In this document: positions 44,089 to 60,500 of the stretch, piece by piece
Position numbering within the stretch: position 1 is the first letter of the stretch
How the letters are laid out: each line of letters starts with the position of its first letter
Assembly: GCF_910596095.1 (NCBI RefSeq)
Contig: NC_056550.1
Span: 24,610,001-24,674,000, forward strand
Length of the DNA: 64,000 nt
Reading direction: 5' to 3'
Source: Thunnus maccoyii
Lineage: Eukaryota > Chordata > Actinopteri > Scombriformes > Scombridae
The notes under the pieces: model-generated
The model's input: the letters and a program-made list of their open reading frames with translations, nothing else
The model's database searches: none
What the model was told of the DNA's origin: nothing
Position numbers and translations under genes: made by a program

Positions 44089-44719
44089 CATAAAAATGGC
44101 CAAAAAATACTTTAATGAAATAGTAAAAATAAGCACCAGATTGTATATGTACATTTGGAATAATATACACAGAAATTGACACATAGTGGAGAACAAATTA
44201 AATGCATTTTGGTACCATTTAAATATAGTTAATAACCGAAAAATATGCAGTAAATACTGCATTGAACTGTAAAAAGAGCAGAAATACTCAAAAAATACAT
44301 GACAAATGGTTTGTCAAGACAAAGTGATATATTTACATGTACTTTTTGTCAAGTAATATGTAAATATAAGCGACACTTTCAATTTTGTACATGTATACAT
44401 TCTGTAAATACATAAAAATGTCCAAAAAGTACTTAAATAAAATAATAAAACCAAAAACAACCAAATAAACGCTGTGTTGCACATGTTAATTTCGAATAAT
44501 GTTCACAGAAACTGGCACACAGTGGAGAAAAACTTCAATGTATTTTTTTCCCATTTCAATATAGTTGTAAACTATGAAAAATACAGATATAATACAGTAC
44601 TAACACTGTAATGTACTGTACAGAGAGCAAAAATATGGTTTGTCAAGACAAATTTGTATGTGTATATGTGCAATTCGCCAAGTCATATGTAAATACGAGT
44701 GACACTTTAAATTTTGTCT
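44089..44719 (+). repeat. Diverged tandem duplication, unit about 320 bp
   Basis: Unit 1 (44089-44390) and unit 2 (44411-44719) share CATAAAAATG(G/T)CCAAAAA, TGGAATAATAT.CACAGAAA-type words, GTTTGTCAAGACAAA and GACACTTT.AATTTTGT in the same order. They drift by small indels. Confidence 0.75.
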
Positions 44720-44862
44720 TATATTTGATGATTGCAAGTGATTTCTGCCGTAATACATGAAAATATTCAAGTCAAACAGCGGCGTGTAGTGGCTGCTGAG
44801 TTTCACACGTTTCCATAGTGAAGTCCCGGGGGTGGGGCTTAGTTGAAGATAGTCACGCTGAG

Positions 44863-44870
44863 TCTCGCGA
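44863..44870 (+). promoter_or_regulatory. rpl3: TCTCGCGA promoter motif upstream of rpl3
   Basis: Eight of ten bases of the TCTCGCGAGA element, bound by BANP in vertebrate CpG-rich promoters, about 75 bp upstream of the rpl3 ATG. Confidence 0.45.
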
Positions 44871-44911
44871 TATTTTCTTTTACATATAACTACGGTTCGC
44901 TCCTCAGTAAG

Positions 44912-44918
44912 GCCTCTT
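44912..44918 (+). promoter_or_regulatory. rpl3: Probable 5'TOP start of rpl3 mRNA
   Basis: CCTCTTT is the nearest pyrimidine-only tract before the ATG and fits the 5'TOP rule. The exact start base is inferred. Confidence 0.45.
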
Positions 44919-44938
44919 TGAATCGGATTGGAGACAAA

Positions 44939-48590
<3,652 letters not shown>

Positions 48591-48660
48591 AGTCCCTGTC
48601 AACACGCAATGTCTCTGCTGGATCGTTTGTCACCATCATTACTGTTGTGCAGAGTTATTT

Positions 48661-48666
48661 AATAAA
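48661..48666 (+). terminator. rpl3: rpl3 polyadenylation signal
   Basis: AATAAA 70 bases past the stop codon, giving the short 3' UTR usual for ribosomal protein genes. Confidence 0.8.
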
Positions 48667-49975
48667 AAAACAAACCAAAGAATGAAGTTTTTGTGTTCTT
48701 TTTAAAAGTGAAACTGATTTTTAGAGGTCGAGGCCTCGTTGCAGTCGATAAAATCACAGGAGTCTGTTGGCTCAGACCGGAGGAAATCTGTGGTCAGCTG
48801 GTGTTTAACCTTGTAGCTCGACTTGAGTCAGCATGTTGGGGGAAGTTGCAGATGACAGCTTGATAATTCAACACAGGTAATTGGTAGTTTACAAAAGGCA
48901 TCTGAAGAACAGATCCTGTGATAAAAGTTCAGTCACTTGAGGACATACGAACAGTTTGCAGAGGACTATTAGCTGTATGTGATGCAGATAAAGTTAACGT
49001 ATCGTCCACTGAGCTTGTTAAATGTGATCAGCCTCATGTTGCGGCTGAAAAGGTCGGCGTCAGCTGTGAGTGCGGAGCCACCTGTGCAGAACTGACGGAC
49101 AGCGAGACCCTCCGTTAGCTAACATTGCATGTTTAACTGGCTATATGTGTCCTTGAGCTGTAAGGCTTGTATCCCGCTGACATTAGAACTTGAGTAGTCA
49201 CAGTACGGTAATTAAGCCTCGCCGTCATCCGTTCTGACTCATCACTGCCAAAAGTAAAACCACCTCTTCAGCAGGTAATGAGGAAGACCCTGAGAGGGCT
49301 CCACAGGCCGTTTAGATGTCCCGCAAAACGCCACTGCATAATATTCAGCACTCTTTGCAGAAATGTGGATTTTCTAAAAGGATTTCCAAGGTCCTGCCTC
49401 CCCATTAACCTGCAGCTGAAGTACAATTGTTCTCCATTGAGCAGCATTTGAAGAATTCCACATTTTCTCCACCAAAGCAGTTCTACAGCGAGGAAGAAAT
49501 ACCCTCTAAAGGGCACTTATGATAAACCAAAGACCTGCCGTACATGTAGAAGCAGCGGGAGGTCGTCAGTGGAAGAAGGGGTGAAGCCTTGTGTCACTGT
49601 GGCCAGAGGACAGTCATGGAGATGGCTCCCGCTGTTACATAATAACCTCCAGAGGCTCTGACCCCTGCCCTGCCGCAGCACAGGCAGAGCTGCGGTTCAA
49701 AGCACCCGCAGAGCCTGAGCTTTACGTAACGCCGCCCCCCCCCTCCCTGCTAAATGTGGCGGTTAAAAGTCTAGAATTATGCCATTAATTGCTCCCTCAG
49801 TCCCACTCAGGTGAGGTCAGGTGTCCCAGCAGGTGCTCTCTTTATGACCCCGTGCATCTGCTCAAACAGCATCTCTGTGCACTTTTCACAAAGGCCTGTC
49901 CGCACCATTCCACCCTATTAGTCGAGTCCTCCATCATCTCCGATGAGCTCTACTCAGAGCCAGGGACACTTGCAA

Positions 49976-50232
49976 GTGCTGGAAGAAGCATTCACATGTT
50001 TATTTAAGTAAAAGTAGCAATACAGCAATGTGAAAATACTGAATATTATCCATTGTGTCAAATCTTCATCTGGAAAGTAACTAAAGCTGTCAAATAAATG
50101 TAGTGGAGTAGAAAGTACAATATTTCCCTCTGAAATGTAGTGGAGTGGAAGTATAAAGTAGCATCACATGGAAATACTTGTACTTGTAATTGTACTTATT
50201 CAGTACTTGAGTAACTGTACTTTCCACCACTG
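49976..50232 (+). mobile_element. CAGTGGTGG-type (hAT-like) non-autonomous element, near complete
   Basis: Starts CAAGTGCTGGAAGAAGCATT and ends GTACTTTCCACCACTG, so the ends are imperfect inverse repeats. The interior reads AAAGTAACTAAAGCTGTCAA and AATGTAGTGGAGTAGAAAGT, the hallmark of this common fish repeat. Confidence 0.65.
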
Positions 50233-50280
50233 ATGAATGAGGCCTGTATTGTCAGTGTTGCTATTTTATGTGACTGCATT

Positions 50281-50283
<3 letters not shown>

Positions 50284-50322
<39 letters not shown>
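50284..50322. repeat. (TG)n microsatellite
   Basis: About nineteen TG units. Confidence 0.95.
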
Positions 50323-50324
<2 letters not shown>

Positions 50325-50814
50325 ATCATGCAGTGGTCCAGTCCTGAGGTAGCAGCTGTTGCTAGTGGGACAGCAGCCAGGTAACCAGAGTGCATGCTGG
50401 GACAGCAGAGAGGAGGGCCAAGCATTTTGATTTATGTATGAGAGAGAGTGTGTGTGTGTGTGCGTGTGTGTGCAGTTGCTTGTACTCGCGAGTAGGTGTG
50501 CGCGCATCTGTGTGTCGGTGTGTGTCCTGGCACGGAGTCAACGCCGGGCCGTCCTGCAGAGCGAGGGAAGTGGTTGGGTGGTGCTGTGGCGTGTCGTCGT
50601 GGCGTCTTGACAGGAGGACAGACTGTCGGAGGGGGACGACCGCACACGCAGGACCGTTATTACACATGACGGAGGCCGCAGACATGGTGGCTACTACTGG
50701 TCCTACAGTGACTATCTGCTGGTCTGCTGTTAGACCTCTTTCCTGCTCCCAGCTTCTCAAATATGCTGCTTTTCTTTGCTTGATATGATTGTAAACTGAC
50801 AAAACAAGCAATTA

Positions 50815-50940
50815 TAAGAAGTCATTTCAGCATTTTTGAATCATTTGTCGACTAAATGATTCATCGTTTAATCAGAAATACAATCAGCAGATTCAATAAT
50901 GAACCAGTAATGACAATAATCACTATTAGGAGCTCCAGTA
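50815..50940. repeat. CGATTAATC-family fragment
   Basis: ATTTGTCGACTAAATGATTC and ATCGTTTAATCAGAAATACA echo the family in one direction; the end reads TAGGAGCTCCAG. Confidence 0.45.
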
Positions 50941-52313
50941 GGAAGTCTTTGGTTTGTACAAGGTGAAATGAAATGCACCACAGTTGTCTGGAGGGCGGAG
51001 GAGCCGGAGAGGATGCTTCATGGCGTGTATTGTTGAACATTTTGCTAACCTCCTAAATAAAAAAGGTTTGAAAACAGTATTTTTATTTCACACTTTTGAT
51101 GCTGAGAACTTGAATGGAAGCCTACCGATGATGTAAACAGGTGGAAATCACTAACAAAAGACGTGTTTCTGTCTGCCAGGCAAAAAAAAAAAAAAAAAAA
51201 GATGAAAGTATGCTTCTTTTTGTGTGTGTGTGTGTGGTTATTTTTTAATGTGAAGAATTTGCAGCAGTGACTAAAGCTACAAGGCTGCGTCCCCGTGTAA
51301 AGGACGGTGGAATCCGAGGGCCTGAGCGCTTCTCTCGGGCCTGCCAGACTGCAGCTCCTGCACCCCTGCACTGTGGCATCAGTATTCCAGGCCCGTTCAT
51401 GGACACAGCGTTCCCTGAGCTGAGGGAGGCAGCCCCCGACTCTCTCTCTCTCTCTCTCTCTCTCCGTCTCCCCTCCCGTCACACCACCACCAGAGGGCAG
51501 AGCGCGGCAGAGCTCCGTTTGCTTCACGCATCCCAGAGCACTTTGTGTGTGCTGTAGCCTACTTTGGTTCCTCCTCTTTTATCTTTTTTTTTTTTTTTTT
51601 TTTTTTGGCCTCTATTCAGAGCTGGATTTGAAAGCTTCAGATGATTTTGAGACTCTGTATATTTGTTTTTTATTCAGGAAATGATGAACCTTCATGCTGC
51701 TTGTATCAGCAGTGAGGGTGATGTGTCATTTCAGACTATGTTTGCTCCAATGATTTTTTTTTTTTTTTTTTTCCTTTTTCAGCTGGTTGACTGTACTTAT
51801 AGCTTTCTGTTGCCGCTCAACTCTGCATGACCCAAAAATAACCCGGGGTGAGCGCAGTCAGCAACTGTTCTCTGGTCAGCACAAACAACAGGCCGCATTT
51901 CTCTCTCTCTCACACACACATACACACAGAGAGGCTTGCACATGCAGTTTCAGTGTTTGCACACACAGGAAAAATATAAACATTCCTCTGCACAGAAGTC
52001 CACACACACACACACACACACTTCAGGTTGCATTTTGTTTGCCGGAGCAGTAATCCTCCGAGAATGACAGTCGGATGCTGCTGCGACCGTCCGGCCTCTT
52101 CGTCTTCTTCTTCTCCTCTCTCGGTGACTTAAAGTTGGCGGTATATGTTTCGGAGGCTTCGGGTGACGCGCCCACACAGCTCCCGTGGGTGCTCGCTTTC
52201 TCTATTCCAGAACGTTGTCCGGTAAAGTCAGAGAAAGGTCATCGGTCGGTTTGATGGGAGGTTATGTAACCTCGCAGCCTGCCAGAGACACAAAGCCAGG
52301 CTCGGGCAGAGAA

Positions 52314-52351
<38 letters not shown>

Positions 52352-52687
52352 TGTGTGTGTTTGCTGTTAATATTCACAGCCAGGAGGGGACAGTGTGTTC
52401 CTCGGGCCTCATCTCCTCACTCCAAACAATCCCCTCTAGTGACCCCACCCCGACAACTACCACCAGCCAGGCTGTTCGCCCACTTCTCAGATCACATGGC
52501 ACTGCAGAGACACTTTGATCACCACAGCAGGAACAAGAGGAAGAGAGAGAGAGAGAGGAAGGGAGGGGAAAGAGCGAGTCAAGGGAGAAGAACAGGGGGG
52601 TCAGATGATGGAGAGGAGAGACTTGAGGATCTTCTTGCAGACTAAACTGCACATTTCAGGCCTCCTGGAGTCGAGTGGACTTCAAAA

Positions 52688-52940
52688 TTAAGAAGGATAG
52701 GTTCACAATTTTTCCATGTCTGTCCTAAAACAATAGTCAGCAATCATTGCAATCATTCCTCCTGTTCATACTGACCATTAGAAGATCCCTTCATAATGCA
52801 CTTTCAGTGTAAATGATGGGAGACAAATCCCCACAACCCTCCTTCTGTGCAAGAATGATTTTAAGATAATATGAGGCTTCGGCCATCCAAATTAGTCAAA
52901 TCAAGTCAATATCTTTCAAAGGTTTTAGTGCCAAATTCCA
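52688..52940. mobile_element. TTAA-type palindromic MITE, copy D (left half only)
   Basis: TTAAGAAGGATAGGTTCACA then CATTCCTCCTGTTCATACTG and the left-arm interior up to TTTTAGTGCCAAATTCC. The right arm is absent. Confidence 0.65.
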
Positions 52941-53957
52941 AGGAAGAAGAATGTGTGGATATTTGCATCAGTTTTTATCCTTTTTTTAAAAAAACACTGT
53001 CAATCATGAGTCTGACAGTGTTATAGGAGTGCAGTGCTATATCGGTGGGTGTCTCTTTTAGGAAGTTTTGATGACTTTTAATGTCGAAAGTTCAGCGACT
53101 CAAATTTGCAAGTTTTGGATTAAGTTAAGACAACGGTCATAACATCAGAGAGGCATTCATTTTGTTTTGTTTGTGATCTTGTGTGCTCAAAAAAAAAAAA
53201 AAAAAAAATCCTGGTGAAATTCATTTTTCAGACGGTTGCCTTAAAGCCAAAATCTCCTCAGTGTGTGAGGAGTTGAACCTCGGATGAAGAGACCAGGCCC
53301 AGAGAGCTGAGGTACAGTGTGTAGATGATTTTTGGGAGCTGTATCACAATCAAAAACAGGATTTAAAGGATAATTCCAATTTATTACAACTTTAGTCTTA
53401 CTTTTGTAGCTTTGGCCATCGTTTCTCAAGGCAAGTTAATTGCTGAGATCTGGGAAAAAACTGCAACGTCACTACAGTGAAGCAGCCGGACGATCGTCTG
53501 TAAACAAACCAACATAGTGACCAGATTATCAAAACTACAGTATTTAGAGGTAAAACCCAAAGTGAGTGAGTTGTGTGATGGCCAGAGATGGAGACTGAGT
53601 TTGGGGACTTGAGTGGCTTTAATTTAACTCCCTCCACCCCCCTTTATTATTATCTTTTTCTTCCTCTTTCAATCTGATCTATTGTATTTTTCTCTCCGGC
53701 TACTATATAACATGATGTTGGTGCTTGTTGATTAACATGTATATCTGAGAAGAGGAGGAAGTTGTACTTTCTGAGTTTTATTTGTGTTTAATAAGGATGT
53801 TAATTTTTCTTCTCTATGAAAATTGGGAAAATAACTCTTAACATACAGTGAACCCATCTTTATAAGAATTGATTTCTTACCTCTGGTCTTCTGTGATACT
53901 TTAATTATCTTGCTGTCTTTATGCTCTATTAAAAACAATAAAAAAACAAAGTGAGTA

Positions 53958-55837
53958 TGTAGCCCAGGCTTTAAAATGACACCCTATAATATTAGAATTA
54001 TCCCTTTAAAACAATTCATTTTATTTTGAAACAAACAAATAATTAATTTAGGGTGATTATATACATTAAGAAAATAATAATACGAAGAACTATTAAAAAG
54101 TGTTGGTATAGAAATAACATTTGGAGTAAATATCATTCAAATAACTCATATAAATGACTACATCTGTTGAAAGTTGTTTAAAATCATGAAACTATGTGCA
54201 TAAAAGGAGAAACACAGCCAACATTGTATTTTCCAAGCAGCAGTGAAGGGCTCAGTATGACAAGATCCCCAAATAACAAATCAATGGACCCCACTAGTCC
54301 CAGGTGATCAGCTGCAGTTCCGCTTCCTGTTATAACTTCCTGTTTTAAAAAAACAACCTATGCTGGCTACCTCGAGTGCTGATGGGACATAGAGAAAATA
54401 AAATCTTTTGTCATCCGTTGGGTAAGAACTAAAAATGATCTTCTGAACGAAGTAATATTAATTCTAGATGATGTTAAACAGCTGCTGACCGCCATACTGT
54501 TGCATTTAAGATTGTAAAGCAGCGTGAGAGGCCGGATGATTTTCGCGGGTCTGCCGAGGTGAAATGCTGTAAACCTCGTTCATACTTTGACTCAGCGGTG
54601 AGTGAAAACACTATAAAACCTGTTAAGATGACTGTAAGGCAGCTGATATTTATGTTAATTGGCGCTGATAGCCATTAAAAGGTGCTAATAGTGCTCTATC
54701 TAAGACTGTGTTTTGTGACGCTAATAGCGTGTTAACTTGAGCCTAGCCACTTAGCTGGCATGATTATTTGGTGTTACGTGCAATTTATGTTTATTTTATG
54801 TTTATAGTAATTAAAGAGGTTAATATTTAGTGCAATCTCTCACTGTTACCGGTGCAAGGAGAGACAATTAAGCACGTTAAGCCTTAATGCCTCATGTTAC
54901 TATTAATGTTTACTGCATTTGATGCAATTTTGACCAAATTAAAGGGGTACTCCACAGTATTTTATTTTATTTTAGTGAAATGTACTTTTGTCAGTTACTT
55001 GTGTAACCACATAATTTTGAGTATTTGTAGATGGTTATTAATGTGTGTTTGAACATGATTATAAGAAGCACTTTAAATGTATTTATAGTTACACAACTAC
55101 AAATCAACACTTGGAACTAAAGATATATTTTTGTTGTACAACTAAACCTTTTGAGAACATGATTGAACTAATTAATACAAAATATTATTATTAATTGGTA
55201 ATAATTCATGGGAGATTAGAAAATGAACATGATTTATGCAGACAGTATGAATGTAATGAGATATTTGGATCTCATCTGGCCTGTCTCTAGGTCAGGTTTT
55301 TGGTGATACCATAAAGAAAAAGGGGACGCAGCCAGTACTTCCTGCTGGACTCCTGCAAGGCTTCAGATCCCTAGACCCAGAGATTCCCAGTGTGAACTGG
55401 GTGGCGAGCCGAACCGAACCACTGGTATTGAACCTGAGATGCGTGCAGGGTTCCTTGGTTTCTCCTTTCTCACGGACTGTGCGGTAGGACTAAAATAGAC
55501 AGTGATACACTGACATTTGGTCAGAAAGAGGGCCCCAACGCAATAAGGACTAACTTTGGGAACAAAGGGTATCTTCTGTTTTATTTTGCCGGCTTTAATT
55601 ATTTTAGTTTGTTATTTTTCATACATTGTTCTTTCCAAAAAAAGCTGTTGTATTACATGTTGACCTTCAGCTTGAAATAACAAGTGGCCACAAACATACA
55701 AACCATTGTAGTCTGTGTCATTATTGATGTTCAAGATATTGGCTCTTAAAAGCTTAGTGTCTTCTGTTACTGGTCCAGTTATTACTATTGACTATTACTT
55801 ACCTGTGCTCTGTTATTACATCGTAACAAGGGTTACA
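53958..55837 (+). repeat. 5' LTR
   Basis: Begins TGTAGCCC and ends GTTACA, so it has the TG...CA form. At about 1,880 bp it is long for the family. Confidence 0.85.
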
Positions 55838-55841
55838 GAAT

Positions 55842-55859
55842 TGGCGAGCCAGCCAGGAG
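55842..55859 (+). other. Primer binding site, tRNA-Arg type
   Basis: TGGCGAGCCAGCCAGGAG lies four bases after the LTR and is complementary to the 3' end, including CCA, of vertebrate tRNA-Arg (ACG family) as I recall it. Confidence 0.65.
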
Positions 55860-55868
55860 CCAATTAAT

Positions 55869-57578
55869 TTGAACATCAATACTGAAATCATGTCCAATAT
55901 GGACTTTGTACAAAGGTATGATGTTAAAATCCCAAATGCAGTTATTGTTAATGGTCTGACACAGATAGCTGATCAAGATGAACAGGTAATTGACTATCTA
56001 AAGAAGTATGGCAAAATTGAGAGATCCCTTGTTGTTGATGATCTATCAGACGAACTCTACCAAAACCTGATCGTTGAGTACTGGAGTGGTTCAGCCTTGG
56101 AAGGCTTAGAACCTCACTTGCCACTTACGTACACAGTACATAGCAATCCCCCCATTGCCTATGAAGTAAAGACACTAAGCAGTGTGTACACTACTAAGAT
56201 TGGCAGCAATGTTACCAAGACATATCTGGCTGAGCTCAAGGAGCTGGCTAAGCAGAGTGGTAAAGATTATGGTGAGGTGCTGAAAGAAATGATGTCTCAG
56301 ATAGGTGAAGATGTTGAAGCTATGCAACCCTGAGCTGAGGGCTCTCCCCCCACACCTGCTGAGCCCACTGTCTTCATACCTTCACCTCTGGGCCCTGAGC
56401 AACAGCCTCTCATCTCATTCTCAGATATATCACCAAGCAATAATGGCTTAGGTGCCACTGACTCTGCCCTACTCACTAATGAAAAGAGATTACCATCCCT
56501 TTCGTTAAGTGATATGAATCCACCTGAAGTCCAGAAGGTCGTGGTTGAGCACATCGTACGGAGACAGGATGCTGTCCCACAAGTGCAATCCCCAGTGAGA
56601 CTCCGCTCCTTCTCTGGAAAGGCCCCCAGACCTAATAATGAAACCGACTATGATACTTGGCGCTCACATATTGAGCTGCTCCAAACTGATTCCAGCATGT
56701 CCCCCCTGCAAATATCCAGAAAGATCTTTGAGAGCTTGCTCCCGCCCGCAGCTGATATTGTCAAAGGGCTACGGCCTGAGTCACCCCCTTCAGCCTATCT
56801 ACAGCTACTAGACTCAGCTTTTGGCACTGTGGAAGATGGGGAGGAACTTTTCGCTCGATTCCTGAACACCCTCCAAGACCTGGGTGAGAGGCCCTCCGCT
56901 TACCTCCATCGGCTGCAGCTAGTTTTAAACCTTGTGATAAAAAGGGGCGGTGTTGCACACGAGGAGGTAGACAGACACCTTCTTAAGCAGTTCTGCAGGG
57001 GGTGTTGGGATAATGCCTTGCTCAACACCCTGCAACTCGAACAAAAGAAAAGTAGTCCACCCTCATTTTCAGATCTCTTGCTAATGATACGCTCTGAAGA
57101 AGACAAACAGCAAGCGAAAGCCAGTCGTATGAAAAAACATATGGGTGCTACAAAGCAGAAAGCCCAGTTGCAGTTCCATGGTGCATGTGCCTGTGTGCCA
57201 GAGGAGAGTCATGAGATCGGCCTCAGTGCTATTGAGGACTTGAGGAAACAGGTGGTTAGTCTACAGAGTCAACTAACCTCATTCATGCAATCGAAAAGGA
57301 CAAAGGGGGGTGGCAACAAGGGAGCAGCTGGGAAGTTTCAGAGTAGAGTATCAGGACCAGATGATGATAAGACAGACATGCGAGAACCGATCAAAAAGAA
57401 CCCGGCAAACAAACCCAAACCCGGGTACTGCTTCAACTGCGGGGAAGATGGACACATTGCTCCATCTTGCACCAGCACAGCAAGCCCAGCTTTAGTAGCT
57501 GAAAAGAGGAAGCAGTTTGAGGAAAAGCAGCGCAGGTGGGAAACACAAAATGGTCCCAGCCCGCCTTTAAACGAGTAA
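55869..57578 (+). CDS. gag region, PNMA-like
   Basis: The N-terminal part (IPNAVIVNGLTQIADQDEQV) resembles the RRM-like domain at the start of vertebrate PNMA proteins. The capsid part (RLRSFSGKAPRPNNETDYDT, then LLDSAFGTVEDGEELFARFL) follows the PNMA/Gypsy capsid pattern. A CCHC zinc knuckle CFNCGEDGHIAPSC lies near the end, as in nucleocapsid. The region carries about one break, so this copy's gag is treated as a fossil. Pol overlaps its end in another frame, as in relatives that use ribosomal frameshifting. Confidence 0.8.
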
Positions 57579-60500
57579 CAGGCCCTGTTGCGGGACAAAC
57601 AGGGGCTGAGGAGAGTCAACAACGTCCCCCAGATGTAAACAAACCCCTAGCTGCAAGAGTCAAAGCCCAATCCTGTTCCAGCCTGGAACATGTGTATCGA
57701 AACCCACCTTTCCGGCTTCCCAAGCGGTTGGTTGGCACCAAGAGTACGGCTCAAGTGACCATAAAAGACGAAGCAGTCAACTGCCTGCTTGACACAGGTT
57801 CACAAGTAACAACCATTCCTCAGTCGTTCTACAGACAACATCTTTCAGAGCAAGAGATCAAGCCATTATTCAACCTCCTAGAGGTAGAGGGAGCAGCGGG
57901 GCAGTCCGTCCCCTATTTGGGCTATGTTGAGTTGGCTGTAACTTTCCCAAAAGAACTTGTGGGGGCATCAGTTGATGTAAACACACTTGCCCTAGTCATA
58001 CCTGACTTTGAAGCCGTCACAGAGCCCCTTGTGCTTATAGGCACTAATACCCTTGATGTGCTCTATGACATCTATTCCAAAACTGGAATGACACATCAGC
58101 CTACCCCGCACGGTTACAGAGCAGTCCTTAAAGTACTCGAGGTGAGACACAAGCGGGCAAACGACATCGAGCCCTGCGGTGTAGTGAGGCTACATGGGAA
58201 GAGCTCCCAAATCATTCCAGCTGGTGAAACTGTTGTACTGGAAGGAGTTGCTCCAATGAACGGGTTCCAGAGCGAGAAGTCCGTTCTTATCGAACATCCA
58301 TCTTCATCCTCCTTGCCAGGTGGTTTGCTTGTTAAAGCTGCCCTGATTGATCTTCCCCAGCGGCGGCCCAATAAGCTACCAGTTGTGATCTGTAATGAGT
58401 CTGATCATGATATTGCCATTCCTGCAAAGTGCACAATAGCACAGATCTGTACTTACCAGACCATATTGTTAAAGGAGCACAGTGTGGCCAAGGCACCTGA
58501 GCCACTCCAAGGGTCACCAGAGACAAAGCTCTCCCAAAAGCCTGCTCTAAGCTTTAACTTTGGCGAGTCCCCAGTCCCACCTGAGTGGAAAGAACGCATC
58601 ACTCGGCAACTCAACAACATGCCTGACGTGTTTGCGCAACACGACTCGGATTTTGGCCGAACAGATAAGGTAACGCATCACATAAAGCTCTCAGATGAAA
58701 CTCCCTTCAAACTGCGCCCTCGACCAATCCACCCGCAAGACCTTGAAGCAGTTCGGAAACACATCCAAGAGCTTCTTGATGCAGGAGTCATCAGAGAGTC
58801 GGAATCACCATTCTCGTCACCAATTGTGGTGGTCAGGAAAAAAAATGGCCAGGTCCGCTTGTGCATAGATTACAGGCGTCTCAATCTCCAGACCATTAAG
58901 GATGCATATTCTCTCCCCAAACTCGAGGACACATTCTGTGCTCTCAATGGCTCCCAGTGGTTCTCTGTCCTCGATTTAAAATCAGGGTTCTATCAGATAG
59001 AGGTTGAGGAGGCAGACAAACCAAAAACTGCTTTTGTGTGCCCTCTCGGGTTTTGGGAGTTCAATCGCATGCCTCAGGGAGTGACGAATGCTCCGAGCAC
59101 ATTTCAAAGATTAATGGAAAAGTGCATGGGAGACATGCATTTAAAGGATGTGTTGGTCTTCCTCGACGACTTGATTGTGTTCTCCAGAACCCTAGAGGAA
59201 CATGAGGAGAAGTTGATAAAGGTGCTCTCTCGTCTCAAAGAGTTTGGTCTGAAACTGTCCCCGGAAAAGTGTGTCTTCTTTCAGACGTCAGTCCGTTACC
59301 TTGGCCATGTGGTGTCCAGGAATGGAGTACAAACCGATCCAGAGAAGATCTCTGCCCTTAAGACTTGGCCAATTCCCCAGAACTTGCAAGAATTAAGATC
59401 CTTCCTTGGGTTTGCTGGGTACTATAGGAGGTTTGTTAAAGGTTATTCCAGTATCGTGAAGCCCCTCCATGATCTAACTTCGGGTTACCCACCTTCTCAA
59501 AAGAAGGCGAAGATGAAACAGAAATCAGAACAGTACCATAATCCAAAGGCGCTCTTTGGGGACCGATGGTCCCCTGCTTGCCAGCAAGCATTCGAGACCG
59601 TCATCAGCAAACTTACCACCGCACCTGTGCTGGGTTTTGCGGATCCCCAGAAGCCCTATGTGCTCCACACTGACGCCAGTACCACCGGGCTTGGTGCTGT
59701 CCTGTATCAGGAGCAAGAGGGTCAGCTCCGAGTTATTGGCTACGCGAGCAGAGGGCTGTCCTGTAGTGAAAGTCGCTACCCAGCGCATAAATTAGAATTC
59801 TTAGCGCTAAAGTGGTCAGTCACCGAAAAGTTCAGCGATTACTTATATGGTAACCATTTCACCGTTGTTACTGATAACAACCCACTGACTTATATACTGA
59901 CCTCAGCAAAACTGGATGCGACAAGCTATAGATGGCTGGCAGCACTGTCCACATTCTCATTCAAACTTCTTTACCGGCCTGGAAAGCAGAACGGTGATGC
60001 GGACGGCTTGTCCCGTAGGCCGCATGGAAAGTTGGAGAATGACCTCAAATCCCAGAAGGAGAGGGAACGCATTCTCCAGTTCACCCGAGATCACCTCTCT
60101 GATCCAGAAAACATTGACGCAGTCGATCAAGCAGTCGTGCAAGCCATCTGTGAAAGGCAGCTTATCTACAGTGTCAATGATGATGAAAGTAGCGCTGATA
60201 ATGTTGCCCTAGTTGAATGTCTTGCCATCTCTGCTAATGCTGTGCCCGACAGCTATGAGCAAGAAGGTCAATTCGGAGGATTGCCAGTCATTCCCCATCT
60301 ATCTGAAGCAGAGCTGATAGATAAACAACGGGCAGACCAATGTATAAGGCATGTCATCTCCCAAATTGAGTATGGGGACACACCACCCCCCACCTTGCGG
60401 AATCAACTCCCTGACCTCCCACTCCTGCTCCGAGAGCTAAATCGCCTTGAGCTCTTGAATAATGTCTTGTACAGACGTCGTCAAGAGGGTCCCAAAACAA

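Larger units (their letters stand above)
48690..53957. other. Intergenic region right of rpl3
   Basis: No exon was recognised. GC-richer blocks lie at 49560-49950, 50520-50700, 51270-51560 and 52040-52500, mixed with (TG)n at 50284-50322, poly-T at 51583-51606, (TC)n near 51441-51463, (CA)n near 52003-52020 and (GA)n near 52314-52350. These could be promoter or conserved non-coding blocks of a gene off the right side. Open frames here are driven by the simple repeats. Confidence 0.5.

Noticed and set aside
50196-50811. Several overlapping open frames on both strands
   Set aside because: They are produced by TG/CA and other simple repeats, with repetitive His-Thr or Val-Cys translations and no domain.
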